DNA of 64,000 bases. Origin: an uncultured Lachnospiraceae bacterium (lineage in GTDB: Bacteria; Bacillota; Clostridia; Lachnospirales; Lachnospiraceae). Where the stretch lies: assembly GCA_934352055.1 (NCBI GenBank), contig CAKRJY010000003.1, positions 206,098-270,097 on the forward strand, given 5' to 3'. Shown piece after piece: positions 8,994 to 18,110 of the stretch (the first letter of the stretch is position 1; the number at the start of each line of letters is the position of its first letter). Under the pieces are notes generated by a model. The model was not told the origin of the DNA and searched no databases. It worked only from the letters and a program-made list of their open reading frames with translations. The position numbers were made by a program, and so were the translations under genes.

Positions 8994-9659
8994 TTATAAC
9001 TTAGAATAACCAAAACCATTGACCATGGCTTCAATCGGCATGCCCTTCTTACAATATGGGCACTCATGTGGAGCAAATGTCTGATATCCCGGAAGATCCT
9101 CTGTCGTAAAAAGTGGGAAGACTTCTGTGTCTTCTACTTTTGTCATCGTACCAAAGATCGCAGATACACCAACAACATTGCCACCATAATACTCAATACA
9201 TTCCAGACTTTTGCGTACTGTCTCACCTGTTGTCATAGTTGCCAGCAAAAGTAATACATTTTTTCCTTCTATGGAAGGACGAATATTTTCACGGAATAAC
9301 AATTGATTGATACTGTTAACCTCCGGCGAGACAATATAAACGGTCTCATGTTTATTGTTATTTGAAAAATGTCCTTTTTCTAATTCTTCCGCCAGATATG
9401 CACCAAGTACTTCTGTGCCATCCATACAGACAATGGTGTCTACCGTTGTCACATGATGCAGCATACGATTTTTAAGACTTCTGGCTGCTTCTCTTGCTTC
9501 ATTTGCACGCACCTTCAAACGCGTTACATCAATATAGTAATTGATGTGTGACGAACTTGTTGCGAAATGCCCTGGTGTCGCATTGAGCGTAAGGGTGTTG
9601 TCATCTTTTGCGTAAAATTTTACCATACGTTCCCGAATACTTGATACTGCTTCTCCCAT
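8994..9659 (-). CDS. Phosphoribosyltransferase-like protein with an altered PRPP loop
   Basis: The 221-residue protein has a type I phosphoribosyltransferase fold of the orotate phosphoribosyltransferase class. The hydrophobic strand and TTG turn of the PRPP site are clear (VLLLLATMTTGETV, about 135-147). The two acidic residues that normally precede the turn and bind ribose hydroxyls (usually DD or ED) are here A140-T141. A C-terminal CPYCKKG (C200, C203) suggests a small metal site. It is the last gene of the nrdD-nrdG-dut unit, which hints at a role in nucleotide metabolism or its regulation. It could be a regulatory relative rather than a true PyrE, and no other pyrimidine genes are near. 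Confidence 0.7.
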   Translation of the reverse strand: MGEAVSSIRERMVKFYAKDDNTLTLNATPGHFATSSSHINYYIDVTRLKVRANEAREAARSLKNRMLHHVTTVDTIVCMDGTEVLGAYLAEELEKGHFSNNNKHETVYIVSPEVNSINQLLFRENIRPSIEGKNVLLLLATMTTGETVRKSLECIEYYGGNVVGVSAIFGTMTKVEDTEVFPLFTTEDLPGYQTFAPHECPYCKKGMPIEAMVNGFGYSKL

Positions 9660-9671
9660 AATGTAATCCTC

Positions 9672-10109
9672 CTACATTTTGCCGGTGGAACCAAATCCAC
9701 CTTTTCCCCGTTCTGTCTCGTCCAATTCGGTAACTTCTTCAAATTCAACCGAAAGAAACGGCATCACAACCATTTGTGCAATTTTTTGTCCCGGCTGCAC
9801 CACACGACGTTCTTCGCTGTCGTTATGAAGTGCCACCTTGATTTCTCCACGATAATCTGCATCCACGACGCCAGTACAATTTGCCGGGCGAAGTCCTTCC
9901 TTTGCAGATAAACCACTTCGTGCAAAAATACCACCAAAATATCCCTCCGGAATAGCAACAGCAATTCCTGTTCCAATCATATGTGTCTCATGTGGTTCTA
10001 AAACACAATCTTCTGTCAGATCAGCAAACAAATCATACCCTGCTGCCCATACGCTTCCTCTCTCCGGCATTTTTGCGGAATCGGTTAATTTTTTCCATGC
10101 TATCTTCAT
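9672..10109 (-). CDS. dut: dUTP diphosphatase (dUTPase)
   Basis: Hydrolyses dUTP to dUMP and pyrophosphate, keeping uracil out of DNA and supplying dUMP for thymidylate. All five trimeric-dUTPase motifs are present in the 145 residues: AAGYDLFA, ARSGLS, GVVDADYRGEI with the catalytic Asp, GQKIAQMVV, and the C-terminal RGKGGFGSTG lid that closes over the nucleotide. It lies between nrdG and the phosphoribosyltransferase-like gene, which fits a dNTP-supply operon. Confidence 0.96.
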   Translation of the reverse strand: MKIAWKKLTDSAKMPERGSVWAAGYDLFADLTEDCVLEPHETHMIGTGIAVAIPEGYFGGIFARSGLSAKEGLRPANCTGVVDADYRGEIKVALHNDSEERRVVQPGQKIAQMVVMPFLSVEFEEVTELDETERGKGGFGSTGKM

Positions 10110-10133
10110 GTAAACTACTCCTAAAAGATTTTA

Positions 10134-10625
10134 TTATTTACAATGTAACACTATTTGGTTTGTTTTTCTAGTGTTTCGTACATCAATGACGCGTTGGTTA
10201 CTGCTTCCACGCCAATAAAGACTGGTATCTTTCTGTTCCACAATAAACTCACCATCTACCAGAACATCCACATATTCCATAATAGGAAGTGTCTCTATTG
10301 TCTCATACGTAAATCCGGTATACAGCCAGATTGTCTTCTCCGGAAACTGTTCTTTGATTTCTTTCGCCAGTCCTGTCACTGCTTCCCGGTTACCGTAAAA
10401 CAAAGGATCTCCTCCGCTAAAGGTAATTCCGGAAATATAATCATGATGCAAGGCTTCAAACAATTCTGCTTTTGCCTCTTCATCAAATTCCAAACCACCA
10501 TTTGGATCCCAGGTAATCGGATTTTGACAGTCTTTACAACAATGGTCGCATCCTGCAACCCATAAAACGACACGCAGACCATCCCCATTTAACATATCGT
10601 CTTTCGTAATGTTATGATAACGCAT
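10134..10625 (-). CDS. nrdG: Anaerobic ribonucleotide reductase activating protein
   Basis: Radical SAM activase that installs the glycyl radical on NrdD. The cluster motif C-x3-C-x2-C is in WVAGCDHCCKDCQN (C26, C30, C33 counting from the chosen start), followed by the SAM-binding GGDPL. About 163 residues is typical. I chose the ATG at 10625 (MRYHNITKDD) because AGGTGA lies 5 bases upstream; a GTG three codons earlier would overlap that site. It starts 14 bases after the nrdD stop. Confidence 0.94.
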   Translation of the reverse strand: MRYHNITKDDMLNGDGLRVVLWVAGCDHCCKDCQNPITWDPNGGLEFDEEAKAELFEALHHDYISGITFSGGDPLFYGNREAVTGLAKEIKEQFPEKTIWLYTGFTYETIETLPIMEYVDVLVDGEFIVEQKDTSLYWRGSSNQRVIDVRNTRKTNQIVLHCK

Positions 10626-10639
10626 TATATTCACCTATA

Positions 10640-12760
10640 CTACATACTCTTTCTCTCTGCGATTTCTGCCATTTTCGCATCATTTAATCTGGTATCACCC
10701 TTGACTCTGGAATAAGAAAGATACCCATTCATACGCTCAATCTTTGTCAAATTGTGGCTGCCGCATACCGGGCAGACATCCATATCAAGTTCTTCGTGTC
10801 CGCAATCATCACAATAAGACAATGAAAGATTGACGCCTTCGTAAAATCCCATATCCATGGCACGACGTACCAAGGTCTTAACTGCTTCTTTATTGTACCC
10901 GATTGGATACTTCACATACTGAATTTTTCCACCATTTGAAAGTTCCCAGAAACGATACTCCAGATCCTGTTTTTGAATTGGCGTAATGTCTTCTGTTACA
11001 TGGCAATGAAAACTGTTGCTGACATATTCACGATCGGAAACATTTTCAACCAATCCATATTTTTTACGGAACTGTTTTACCTGCAAACCACAAAGGTTTT
11101 CTGCCGGCGTTCCATAGATAGCATAAAGATTGCCATCTTCTTTTTTGAACTGGTTGATTTTTTCATTGATGTGCTCTAAAACTTCTACGGCAAACTGACC
11201 ATCTTCTACCAGGGATTTACCGTTATACAATTCCTGTAATTCATTAAATGCTGTAATTCCAAAAGAAGCCGTTGCTGTCTTTAAGATTGGTTTAATCTTA
11301 TCGTTGTATTTTAAATGTCCGCCATAGAATCCACCTTCGCAGTAGGCAAGTGGGTTCGTAGAAGCACGCATTTCTCCTAAATAAGCATACGTACGGATAT
11401 GCAGCTTACGGATCAATTCCAAATAATAGTCAAGTACTTCATAAAAATCACGGCTTTCCTGTCTTGCCTTTGCTAAAATCATTGGCAAATGCAAGCTGAC
11501 TGCTCCGATATTAAAACGACCAACAAAGACCGGACGATCCTTATCATCTGCCGGATTCATGCCGCCTCTTTCATACCATGGAGAAAGGAACGCACGACAT
11601 CCCATTGGACTAATAATCTCGCCATATTGCTTGTACATGCTGGCAATATAACCTTTACCTGTCAAACTCAACCAATCCGGATACATTGTTTTTCTTGAGC
11701 ATTCAATACCTGCATCAAAGACATCTTCTAATTCCTTGCCCGGTCCATGCAGATTTTCATCATATAAAAATACAATTTTAGGGAATAATACCGGTTTTTT
11801 GTGTCCCTTTTTCCCTTGTCCATTCATACGGACACGCAACATGCAAATCGTTGCCATCTTAGCAAAACGCGTTGTTCCTGTTCCCGCTGTAACGGTAATG
11901 AACGGATAATCGCCTCGGCTGCTGGCAACCGTATTAAACTTGTACTCCCAACCCTGGAATCCCTGTTCAAAATCACGTTCTACATCTGCCATAGCTGTTT
12001 CTTCCGCTTTTTCCTGCGAAAGTCCTAACCCCGTATATTTTTCAACATACTTAGCAAATGAAATCTCTGCATATTTATCTAAAATCAAGTCAGCACTTGG
12101 CACTGTAAAGCCACCATACTGCTGGCTGGCTGCACTAAGTACAATATCTCCGATAACGTCAAACGCAACATCTAAGGATTTCGGCTCGTTATACCAGATA
12201 TTTCCCATCTCAAAGCCACCCTCTAAGACTGCCTTGACGTCAAAAAGACAACAATTCATGGTATCACGTCTGGCTGACATGTCATGAATATAAATATAAC
12301 CATCACGAATTGCCTGAATCTCCTCCGTTGTCAAAAAGAACTTTTTGTATAATTCACGGTTAAATTCATTAAAAATCAAGCTTCTCTTGGTTGAGACAAG
12401 CGCACTATCTGTGTTTGCATTTTCCTTGTCTCCAATATACATAATAGACTGGCTCTTCGTGTAAACGTCATCCAGCATCTGAACAAAATCCTGCTTATAG
12501 TTTCGATAGTCTCGATAACTCTTTGCAACGACAGGGTTGACGCGCTCTAACGCGCCTTCCACGATATTATGCATCTGCGCAATCTCAATACGCTCCATGC
12601 CAAGTGCAAAAACTTTTTCTTCTACAAATTGGCAAATAAATTTTTCTTCTTCTTCTGTAAAATTAATCAACACTCTGCATGCTGATTTATTCACTGCATC
12701 TACGACTTTTTGTACGTTAAAATCTTCTAATGTACCGTCTTTCTTCACTACTTTTATCAT
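10640..12760 (-). CDS. nrdD: Anaerobic (class III) ribonucleoside-triphosphate reductase
   Basis: Makes deoxyribonucleotides without oxygen. About 706 residues: an N-terminal ATP-cone (IKVVKKDGTLEDFNVQKV), the ten-stranded barrel, a C-terminal zinc site (CDDCGH then CPVCGSHNL) and the glycyl-radical motif RMNGYLS with G679 near the end. The usual Cys/Thr before Gly is Asn here, which is a known variant. The start at 12760 is preferred over a GTG nine bases upstream because AAGGGTGG is well placed for it. Expression is probably controlled by NrdR through the two boxes upstream. Confidence 0.95.
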   Translation of the reverse strand: MIKVVKKDGTLEDFNVQKVVDAVNKSACRVLINFTEEEEKFICQFVEEKVFALGMERIEIAQMHNIVEGALERVNPVVAKSYRDYRNYKQDFVQMLDDVYTKSQSIMYIGDKENANTDSALVSTKRSLIFNEFNRELYKKFFLTTEEIQAIRDGYIYIHDMSARRDTMNCCLFDVKAVLEGGFEMGNIWYNEPKSLDVAFDVIGDIVLSAASQQYGGFTVPSADLILDKYAEISFAKYVEKYTGLGLSQEKAEETAMADVERDFEQGFQGWEYKFNTVASSRGDYPFITVTAGTGTTRFAKMATICMLRVRMNGQGKKGHKKPVLFPKIVFLYDENLHGPGKELEDVFDAGIECSRKTMYPDWLSLTGKGYIASMYKQYGEIISPMGCRAFLSPWYERGGMNPADDKDRPVFVGRFNIGAVSLHLPMILAKARQESRDFYEVLDYYLELIRKLHIRTYAYLGEMRASTNPLAYCEGGFYGGHLKYNDKIKPILKTATASFGITAFNELQELYNGKSLVEDGQFAVEVLEHINEKINQFKKEDGNLYAIYGTPAENLCGLQVKQFRKKYGLVENVSDREYVSNSFHCHVTEDITPIQKQDLEYRFWELSNGGKIQYVKYPIGYNKEAVKTLVRRAMDMGFYEGVNLSLSYCDDCGHEELDMDVCPVCGSHNLTKIERMNGYLSYSRVKGDTRLNDAKMAEIAERKSM

Positions 12761-12777
12761 AGTGCCCACCCTTTCTG

Positions 12778-12793
12778 CATCTATATATTGTCA
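12778..12793 (-). promoter_or_regulatory. NrdR box 2 (proximal, weaker)
   Basis: The plus-strand 16-mer CATCTATATATTGTCA keeps the core of the NrdR consensus (ACACTATATATTGTGT); 11 of 16 positions match. It starts 32 bases, about three helical turns, from the stronger box, the arrangement typical of NrdR-controlled ribonucleotide reductase promoters. It lies in the 5' leader of nrdD. Confidence 0.6.
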
Positions 12794-12809
12794 TCTTATT
12801 TCATAAATC

Positions 12810-12825
12810 GCACTATATCTTGTGC
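12810..12825 (-). promoter_or_regulatory. NrdR box 1 (distal, strong)
   Basis: The plus-strand palindrome GCACTATATCTTGTGC matches 13 of 16 positions of the NrdR box. It lies just downstream of the -10 element, about +5 to +20 relative to the predicted start, where a bound repressor would block transcription. Confidence 0.75.
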
Positions 12826-12836
12826 ACTGCTTAATT

Positions 12837-12865
12837 ATTCTAGCATCTTGGATAAGGGTAGTCAA
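12837..12865 (-). promoter_or_regulatory. SigA-type promoter of nrdD-nrdG-dut
   Basis: TTGACT (12865..12860), 17-base spacer, TAGAAT (12842..12837). It begins 7 bases after the gpsA gene, and the predicted start near 12830 gives a leader of about 70 bases. Confidence 0.8.
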
Positions 12866-12871
12866 TGGGTT

Positions 12872-13864
12872 TTATATAATCTCAGGTTTTTTATCACGTT
12901 CCATCAATCGCTGCACTGCAATCTTGGGATCCACACCACAAAACAATACATCATTGACTTGTTCAATAATTGGCAGGCTAACGTTATATTGTTTGCCTAA
13001 TGCCAGTGCTGCCTTTGCAGAATACACGCCTTCTACCACCATCTGCACTTCTTTCATGGCATCTTCCGGACGCATGCCCTGTCCGATCAACATCCCCGCT
13101 TTTCGGTTTCGACTATGCATACTAGAGCAGGTCACAATCAGATCCCCGGTTCCAGCAAGACCACTAAGTGTCTGTGGCAACCCTCCCATAGCCAGAGCAA
13201 GCGATGAAATTTCTTTGATTCCCCGGGTAATCAATGCTGCTTTTGTGTTATCTCCATATCCTAATCCATCTGACATTCCGGCTGCTAATGCTATCACATT
13301 TTTAAGCGATGCACCAATTTCTATTCCTATCACATCTGTGCTCGTATACACGCGGAAATTATCATTCATAAATGCATTTTGTAAAAATTCAGCTACTGCC
13401 ATATCTTTTGCTCCGGCAACGACAACGGTCGGCAATGCTTTGACTACTTCCTCTGCATGGGATGGACCACTCAAAACGCCAATCTTTGCATCCTGCCCCA
13501 ATACATCTTCCAAAATACCGCATTGCGTAAATAGTGTATCCTCTTCTATTCCTTTTGAAACACTGCAGATGATCTGGTCTTTCGTCACAAATGGTTTTAT
13601 TTTTTCTGCTGTTTCCCGCGTTGCCTTTGATGGTACTGCCATGACCAAAAGAGCCTTATTTCTGATGCATTTTTCTAAATCAGCGGTCAGATGCATTTCC
13701 TTCGGAAGCAAAGCCCCCGGCAGTTTATCACACTCTCTGGTCTGCTCCATTGCCTCTATCTGCGACGCACGATGCGACCACAAGGTCACATCACATCCGT
13801 TTGCTTGTAATAAAATAGCAAGTGCTGTTCCCCAACTTCCTGCGCCAATAACTCCAACCTGCAT
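12872..13864 (-). CDS. gpsA: NAD(P)H-dependent glycerol-3-phosphate dehydrogenase
   Basis: Reduces dihydroxyacetone phosphate to sn-glycerol-3-phosphate for phospholipid synthesis. The Rossmann loop GAGSWGTALA is at the N-terminus, followed by MAVPSKATRE, SVSKGIE, GPSHAEEV and the substrate-site segment KNVIALAAGM with the catalytic Lys. About 330 residues is typical. The second ATG (13864) is chosen because GGAGG lies 7 bases upstream; the first ATG abuts that site. The plsY product uses its glycerol-3-phosphate, but a hairpin terminator lies between the two genes. Confidence 0.95.
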   Translation of the reverse strand: MQVGVIGAGSWGTALAILLQANGCDVTLWSHRASQIEAMEQTRECDKLPGALLPKEMHLTADLEKCIRNKALLVMAVPSKATRETAEKIKPFVTKDQIICSVSKGIEEDTLFTQCGILEDVLGQDAKIGVLSGPSHAEEVVKALPTVVVAGAKDMAVAEFLQNAFMNDNFRVYTSTDVIGIEIGASLKNVIALAAGMSDGLGYGDNTKAALITRGIKEISSLALAMGGLPQTLSGLAGTGDLIVTCSSMHSRNRKAGMLIGQGMRPEDAMKEVQMVVEGVYSAKAALALGKQYNVSLPIIEQVNDVLFCGVDPKIAVQRLMERDKKPEII

Positions 13865-13889
13865 TTGCATTCCTCCATAATTTCAATCG

Positions 13890-13915
13890 AAAAGAATCCT
13901 GCATTGCAGGATTCT
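13890..13915 (-). terminator. Hairpin between plsY and gpsA
   Basis: A perfect 9-base-pair stem (GAATCCTGC / GCAGGATTC, 13894..13914) with a 3-base loop is followed by TTTTC on the minus strand. It lies 15 bases after the plsY stop and probably only partly terminates, leaving gpsA expressed at a lower level. Confidence 0.65.
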
Positions 13916-13928
13916 AAACTCCATGTTT

Positions 13929-14579
13929 CTAACCACGTTTTGATTTGAATGAGAATTTATTTTCATTCCCATGCAGCAATCTTTTGATATTGCTTCGATG
14001 TAAAACAATGGCAAGTATACAGACAAAAGAAACTAAAATCTGTGCCTCAAGTACATCAGCTGTAGCAAAGCGCAGCCAGCCTTTTGTTCCGAAAATCCAG
14101 ACTTGCGCCATCAATGCAAGCACTGCCAGAATGGATCCCAACGATACATAGCGGGTAATGGCAACAACAAGAATAAAAATCAAAACACAGATAGGCAGAC
14201 ATTGCGGAAACAGTGCCACAATCATACCAAAACTACATGCGATTCCCTTTCCCCCTTTAAATTTCATAAAGAAAGGAAAATCATGACCTAAAATTGCACC
14301 AATTGCGCCGTACAATTCTAACAAAACGATATGATCCGGGTAAGCATTATGAAATAGTACATAAACAACAACAACTGCGGCCACACATTTTAAGCAGTCA
14401 CACACCAGTGTAAGTGCTCCCACTTTAATTCCTAGAATCCGCATGGTATTTGTTGTTCCGATATTTCCACTTCCCTGTTTGCGAATATCTACATCATTTT
14501 TTTTGCCAAAAAGATATCCTGATAAAATCAATCCAAACGCATAGCCAATTGCCAACGCAATCAGTCTCATACTTCCCAT
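13929..14579 (-). CDS. plsY: Acyl-phosphate:glycerol-3-phosphate acyltransferase
   Basis: Integral membrane enzyme that transfers an acyl group from acyl-phosphate (made by PlsX) to glycerol-3-phosphate, the first step of phospholipid synthesis in Gram-positives. The 216 residues contain the three loop motifs: IRKQGSGNIGTTNTMR, the GHDFPFFMKFKGGKGIA loop and a final helical segment near LHRSNIKRLL. Multiple membrane helices are evident. It starts 3 bases after der with an AAAGGATG ribosome site. Its partner plsX is at 34358..35380 in this window. Confidence 0.95.
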   Translation of the reverse strand: MGSMRLIALAIGYAFGLILSGYLFGKKNDVDIRKQGSGNIGTTNTMRILGIKVGALTLVCDCLKCVAAVVVVYVLFHNAYPDHIVLLELYGAIGAILGHDFPFFMKFKGGKGIACSFGMIVALFPQCLPICVLIFILVVAITRYVSLGSILAVLALMAQVWIFGTKGWLRFATADVLEAQILVSFVCILAIVLHRSNIKRLLHGNENKFSFKSKRG

Positions 14580-14582
14580 AGT

Positions 14583-15905
14583 TTAATCATCCTTTCTCTC
14601 GCGAATAATGAATTTCAAGGATGTTCCTTCAAATCCAAAAGCATCACGAATTCGATTTTCCAAATATCTGGTATATGAAAAATGCATCAATTCCTTGTCA
14701 TTGACAAAGATGACAAACGTAGGCGGTTTTACAGCTACCTGCGTCACATAATAAATTTTTAATCGTTTTCCTTTATCTGATGGTGGCTGCTGCATAGCAA
14801 CGGCTTCCGTCACAATCTCATTGAGTACACCGGTTGCAACACGCATAGAATTATTCTCAATGACTGCATCAATCGTTTCATATATTTTTGGCAGACGCTG
14901 TCCTGTCAAAACAGAAATAAACATAATCTGTGCATATGGCATAAAAGACAATGTCTGACGTATTTTTTCTTTATGCTTGTAGATGGTCTTATCATCTTTT
15001 TCCACAGCATCCCATTTATTGACCGCAATGATAATACCTTTTCCGCGCTCATGCGCAATACCGGCAATCTTTGCATCCTGTTCCGTCACACCCTCCGTTG
15101 CATCAATCATAACAATGACAACATCTGCTTTTTCAACGGCTGCAACAGCACGTATAATACTGAAACGCTCCAGCTCTTCTTTGATTTTACTCTTACGACG
15201 AAGTCCTGCTGTATCAATAAAGATATACTCTTTTCCGTGGTATTTTACTTTTGTATCTACTGCATCTCTTGTTGTTCCTGCAACATTAGAAACAATGACA
15301 CGGTTTTCTCCTACCAGACGGTTGATCAGAGATGATTTTCCTACATTTGGTTTACCAACAATAGCAATTTTTGGAATATCCTCATCCTCATCTTTTCCTG
15401 TATGTTCCGGGAAATGCGCAATCACTTCATCTAACATATCTCCCAATCCCAACATGGAAGAAGAAGAAATCGGCATAGGATCTCCTATTCCCAAATTATA
15501 GAATTCATATACATCTGACATGTATTTTTCAAAACTGTCTACTTTATTTACAACAAGTACCACCGGCTTCTGGGAACGACGCAACATATCTGCTACCTTT
15601 GCGTCTGCATCTACCAATCCCTGTTTCACATCTGTCATAAAAATAATAACATCTGCCGTATCAATCGCAATCTGCGCCTGTTCACGCATCTGGCTAATGA
15701 TAATATCCTTTGACTCCGGTTCGATACCCCCTGTATCAATCATCGTAAACTCATGATTTAACCAGGTAACATCCGCATAAATACGATCTCTTGTTACACC
15801 TGGTGTATCTTTTACGATTGAGATTCTTTCTCCTGCTAATGCATTGAACAATGTGGATTTTCCTACATTGGGTCTGCCAACAATAGCAACTACTGGCTTA
15901 CTCAT
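14583..15905 (-). CDS. der: Ribosome-biogenesis GTPase Der
   Basis: Essential double GTPase needed for 50S subunit assembly. Two G domains occur in tandem: GRPNVGKSTLFN, DTGGIE and NKVD in the first, and GKPNVGKSSLIN, DTAGLRRK and NKWD in the second, followed by a KH-like domain (about residues 355-440). About 440 residues is normal. The start is placed at 15905 (MSKPVV) because GGAGG sits 6 bases upstream; the earlier in-frame ATG at 15917 would itself include that site. Confidence 0.96.
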   Translation of the reverse strand: MSKPVVAIVGRPNVGKSTLFNALAGERISIVKDTPGVTRDRIYADVTWLNHEFTMIDTGGIEPESKDIIISQMREQAQIAIDTADVIIFMTDVKQGLVDADAKVADMLRRSQKPVVLVVNKVDSFEKYMSDVYEFYNLGIGDPMPISSSSMLGLGDMLDEVIAHFPEHTGKDEDEDIPKIAIVGKPNVGKSSLINRLVGENRVIVSNVAGTTRDAVDTKVKYHGKEYIFIDTAGLRRKSKIKEELERFSIIRAVAAVEKADVVIVMIDATEGVTEQDAKIAGIAHERGKGIIIAVNKWDAVEKDDKTIYKHKEKIRQTLSFMPYAQIMFISVLTGQRLPKIYETIDAVIENNSMRVATGVLNEIVTEAVAMQQPPSDKGKRLKIYYVTQVAVKPPTFVIFVNDKELMHFSYTRYLENRIRDAFGFEGTSLKFIIRERKDD

Positions 15906-15917
15906 ATTTTCCTCCAT

Positions 15918-17237
15918 CTATGCTAATTCTATCAACTGTTTCACGAAATCTTGTCCGCTTGATTTTACAATATCTACCTTTACTTGTAAAGCTTCACTTA
16001 GCTCTGCCACGGTCACATCATCTAAGAAATCCATCTCCTGTGCACGCACCATATTCTGTGGCAAAAGCAGATGCGTCCCCAACTTTTGATCCGCTAATTG
16101 TGCCTTCAGATCCTGACCGGTAATCAGTCCCGATACAGTGATTTTTTCTCCGAAGAAGTCATTGCGTATTTCATACACATGGATTGTCACCTTTGGATAT
16201 TTTTTCATAAATTCGTCACACAACATACGAATAAACGGTGCTGCCAGACGACCTGTTGCCACTGACAGTTCTTTTTTTCGCATAAACGGATGTTTCCGCT
16301 CCTTTGCCAATGCTTCGCGGAATTCATCCATCAACAGACGAATCATACCCACACCGTTTTCCAACTGTGTATACCCATCATAGCGGTCCTCCTGCGGCAG
16401 CTCTTCATCCGCAATCAGATACCATTCATCTGAAGCTTGTACAAAATGCGTTCCATATCGCTCAAAACTATAATCCTGCCATTTGTGAATCGTTCGAAGA
16501 ACTTCTCTTGCATCTTCCTTTTCAAACGATTCCAATGGATATAATCCATCACGAAACTTTGTTAGTCCTACCGGAACAACCGACATACTCTGCATCTGTG
16601 GATGAAATTCTAATAATTCTCTTATGGAGCGATCCAATTCTTCTCCATCATTTTCTCCCTTGCAAAGAACAATCTGTGCATTCATCTCAATATCTGCTTC
16701 TGCAAGCATGGCAATCTTTTCCAAGATATCACCTGCAAAACGGTTGTGCAGCATTTTACAACGTAACTCTGGGTTTGTTGCCTGTACGGAGATATTGATT
16801 GGTGCCAAATGATATTTTATGATGCGCTGTAAATCTTCCTCTTTCATATTAGTAAGTGTTACATAATTTCCCTGTAAAAAGGATAGTCTCGTATCGTCAT
16901 CCTTAAAATACAGGGTATCACGCATTCCCGGCGGCATCTGATCAATAAAGCAAAACATACACTTATTGTGACAAGAACGATAATCATCCATCAAACCGTT
17001 TGCAAAAAGAATGCCTAAATCCTCGCCCTCTTCTTTTTCAATATGCACCATTCTTGTCGTCTGATCCGGTTTTTCAATCAACATATCAAACGACGACTCA
17101 TCTTCATAGTAATAATAATCAAAAATATCAATCAAAGAAACGCCATTGATTTCTCTGATGATGTCCATCGGTTCCACACCTGCTTTTGCCGCCGGACTTT
17201 CCGGCGCTACAGACGCTATCTGATGCGATGTATCCAT
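15918..17237 (-). CDS. PDZ and radical SAM domain protein (DUF512 family)
   Basis: A 439-residue protein whose first 45 residues form a PDZ-like segment (VAPESPAAKAGVEPMDIIRE). A radical SAM-like cluster motif C-x3-C-x2-C follows (C89, C93, C96 in SCHNKCMFCFIDQMPPGMR), then a C-terminal DUF512 domain. The family is widespread in Clostridia next to der, as here, where the stop and the der region are adjacent. Its substrate is unknown. Possible iron-sulfur chemistry linked to ribosome assembly or RNA modification is only a guess from context. Confidence 0.88.
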   Translation of the reverse strand: MDTSHQIASVAPESPAAKAGVEPMDIIREINGVSLIDIFDYYYYEDESSFDMLIEKPDQTTRMVHIEKEEGEDLGILFANGLMDDYRSCHNKCMFCFIDQMPPGMRDTLYFKDDDTRLSFLQGNYVTLTNMKEEDLQRIIKYHLAPINISVQATNPELRCKMLHNRFAGDILEKIAMLAEADIEMNAQIVLCKGENDGEELDRSIRELLEFHPQMQSMSVVPVGLTKFRDGLYPLESFEKEDAREVLRTIHKWQDYSFERYGTHFVQASDEWYLIADEELPQEDRYDGYTQLENGVGMIRLLMDEFREALAKERKHPFMRKKELSVATGRLAAPFIRMLCDEFMKKYPKVTIHVYEIRNDFFGEKITVSGLITGQDLKAQLADQKLGTHLLLPQNMVRAQEMDFLDDVTVAELSEALQVKVDIVKSSGQDFVKQLIELA

Positions 17238-17255
17238 ACATTCATCCTCATCTTT

Positions 17256-18110
17256 CTATTCACAAAGCATTAAAAATGCTCCTAAATTTCCTCTTTTTCC
17301 CTTGCTGGCACGGTGAGAAAACAACTGCTTATCGTTGCAGCAAGTGCATATATTTGTCACCGCCAGATGCTCTTTTAAAACGCCAGCTTCGCGCAATACA
17401 ATTTCATTGGATTTCCATAAATCCAACTGATACTTTCCATTCTGTTTGTCTTCCAGGATCTGTGGAATATGATCGGGAAAAGCCTGCATAAATGCCTGTG
17501 CAACATCATCACTGACTTCATAACAGCTCTGACAAATGGATGGTCCAATCGCACAAAGCAAATCCTTTGGATCTGTTCCAAAATGCTGCGTCATTTTTTG
17601 AATGGTCACTGCGCCCATACGTTCTACCGTTCCTCGCCACCCGGAGTGTGACAGCCCAATTGCATGATGTACGGGATCTACAAAATAAAGAGGTACACAG
17701 TCTGCATAAAATGTTGCAAGAACTACCCCCGGCTCGTTTGTGATCATTCCGTCTACATCGGTATAATCACGTGGACAAATAATTCCTTTTCCCTGATCCT
17801 CTTTTCCCACATATCGTACATTGGTTGTATGTGTCTGATCACTCGTTACTATTGCCTCCGGTGTCGTTTGTAATACCTCTGCCACTCTGCGATAATTTTC
17901 AAATACCGCCGCCGCATCATCACCTCTTGAAAAACTAAGATTTAAGCTTTCATAAATCCCCCGGCTGACACCACCGGCTCTTGTTGTAAACAGATGGCGG
18001 ATAAACGGGATATTCTCATACATAGTAAAAGATAAATAAGGTAACGTATATCCATCCGGTGATTGATATTCTCTTTCTTTTAAGATTTCACATGTATCTT
18101 TTTTGATCAT
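17256..18110 (-). CDS. pgeF: Purine nucleoside phosphorylase / peptidoglycan editing factor PgeF (YfiH, DUF152)
   Basis: A 284-residue laccase-fold protein of the YfiH/DUF152 family, described elsewhere as a zinc-dependent purine nucleoside enzyme and as a peptidoglycan editing factor. The metal ligands are visible in TSDQTHTTNV, FYADCVPL and HSGWRGTVERMGA, with CYEV and a C-terminal NICTCC. The ATG overlaps the yraN stop by 4 bases (ATGA), so translation is probably coupled. The GGGGAAG directly before the ATG is too close for a good ribosome site, which also suggests coupling. Confidence 0.88.
   Translation of the reverse strand: MIKKDTCEILKEREYQSPDGYTLPYLSFTMYENIPFIRHLFTTRAGGVSRGIYESLNLSFSRGDDAAAVFENYRRVAEVLQTTPEAIVTSDQTHTTNVRYVGKEDQGKGIICPRDYTDVDGMITNEPGVVLATFYADCVPLYFVDPVHHAIGLSHSGWRGTVERMGAVTIQKMTQHFGTDPKDLLCAIGPSICQSCYEVSDDVAQAFMQAFPDHIPQILEDKQNGKYQLDLWKSNEIVLREAGVLKEHLAVTNICTCCNDKQLFSHRASKGKRGNLGAFLMLCE

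Noticed and set aside
12822..13880. A 352-codon plus-strand frame opposite gpsA
   Set aside because: It is antisense to a full, clearly conserved gpsA, has no ribosome site and its translation resembles no protein.
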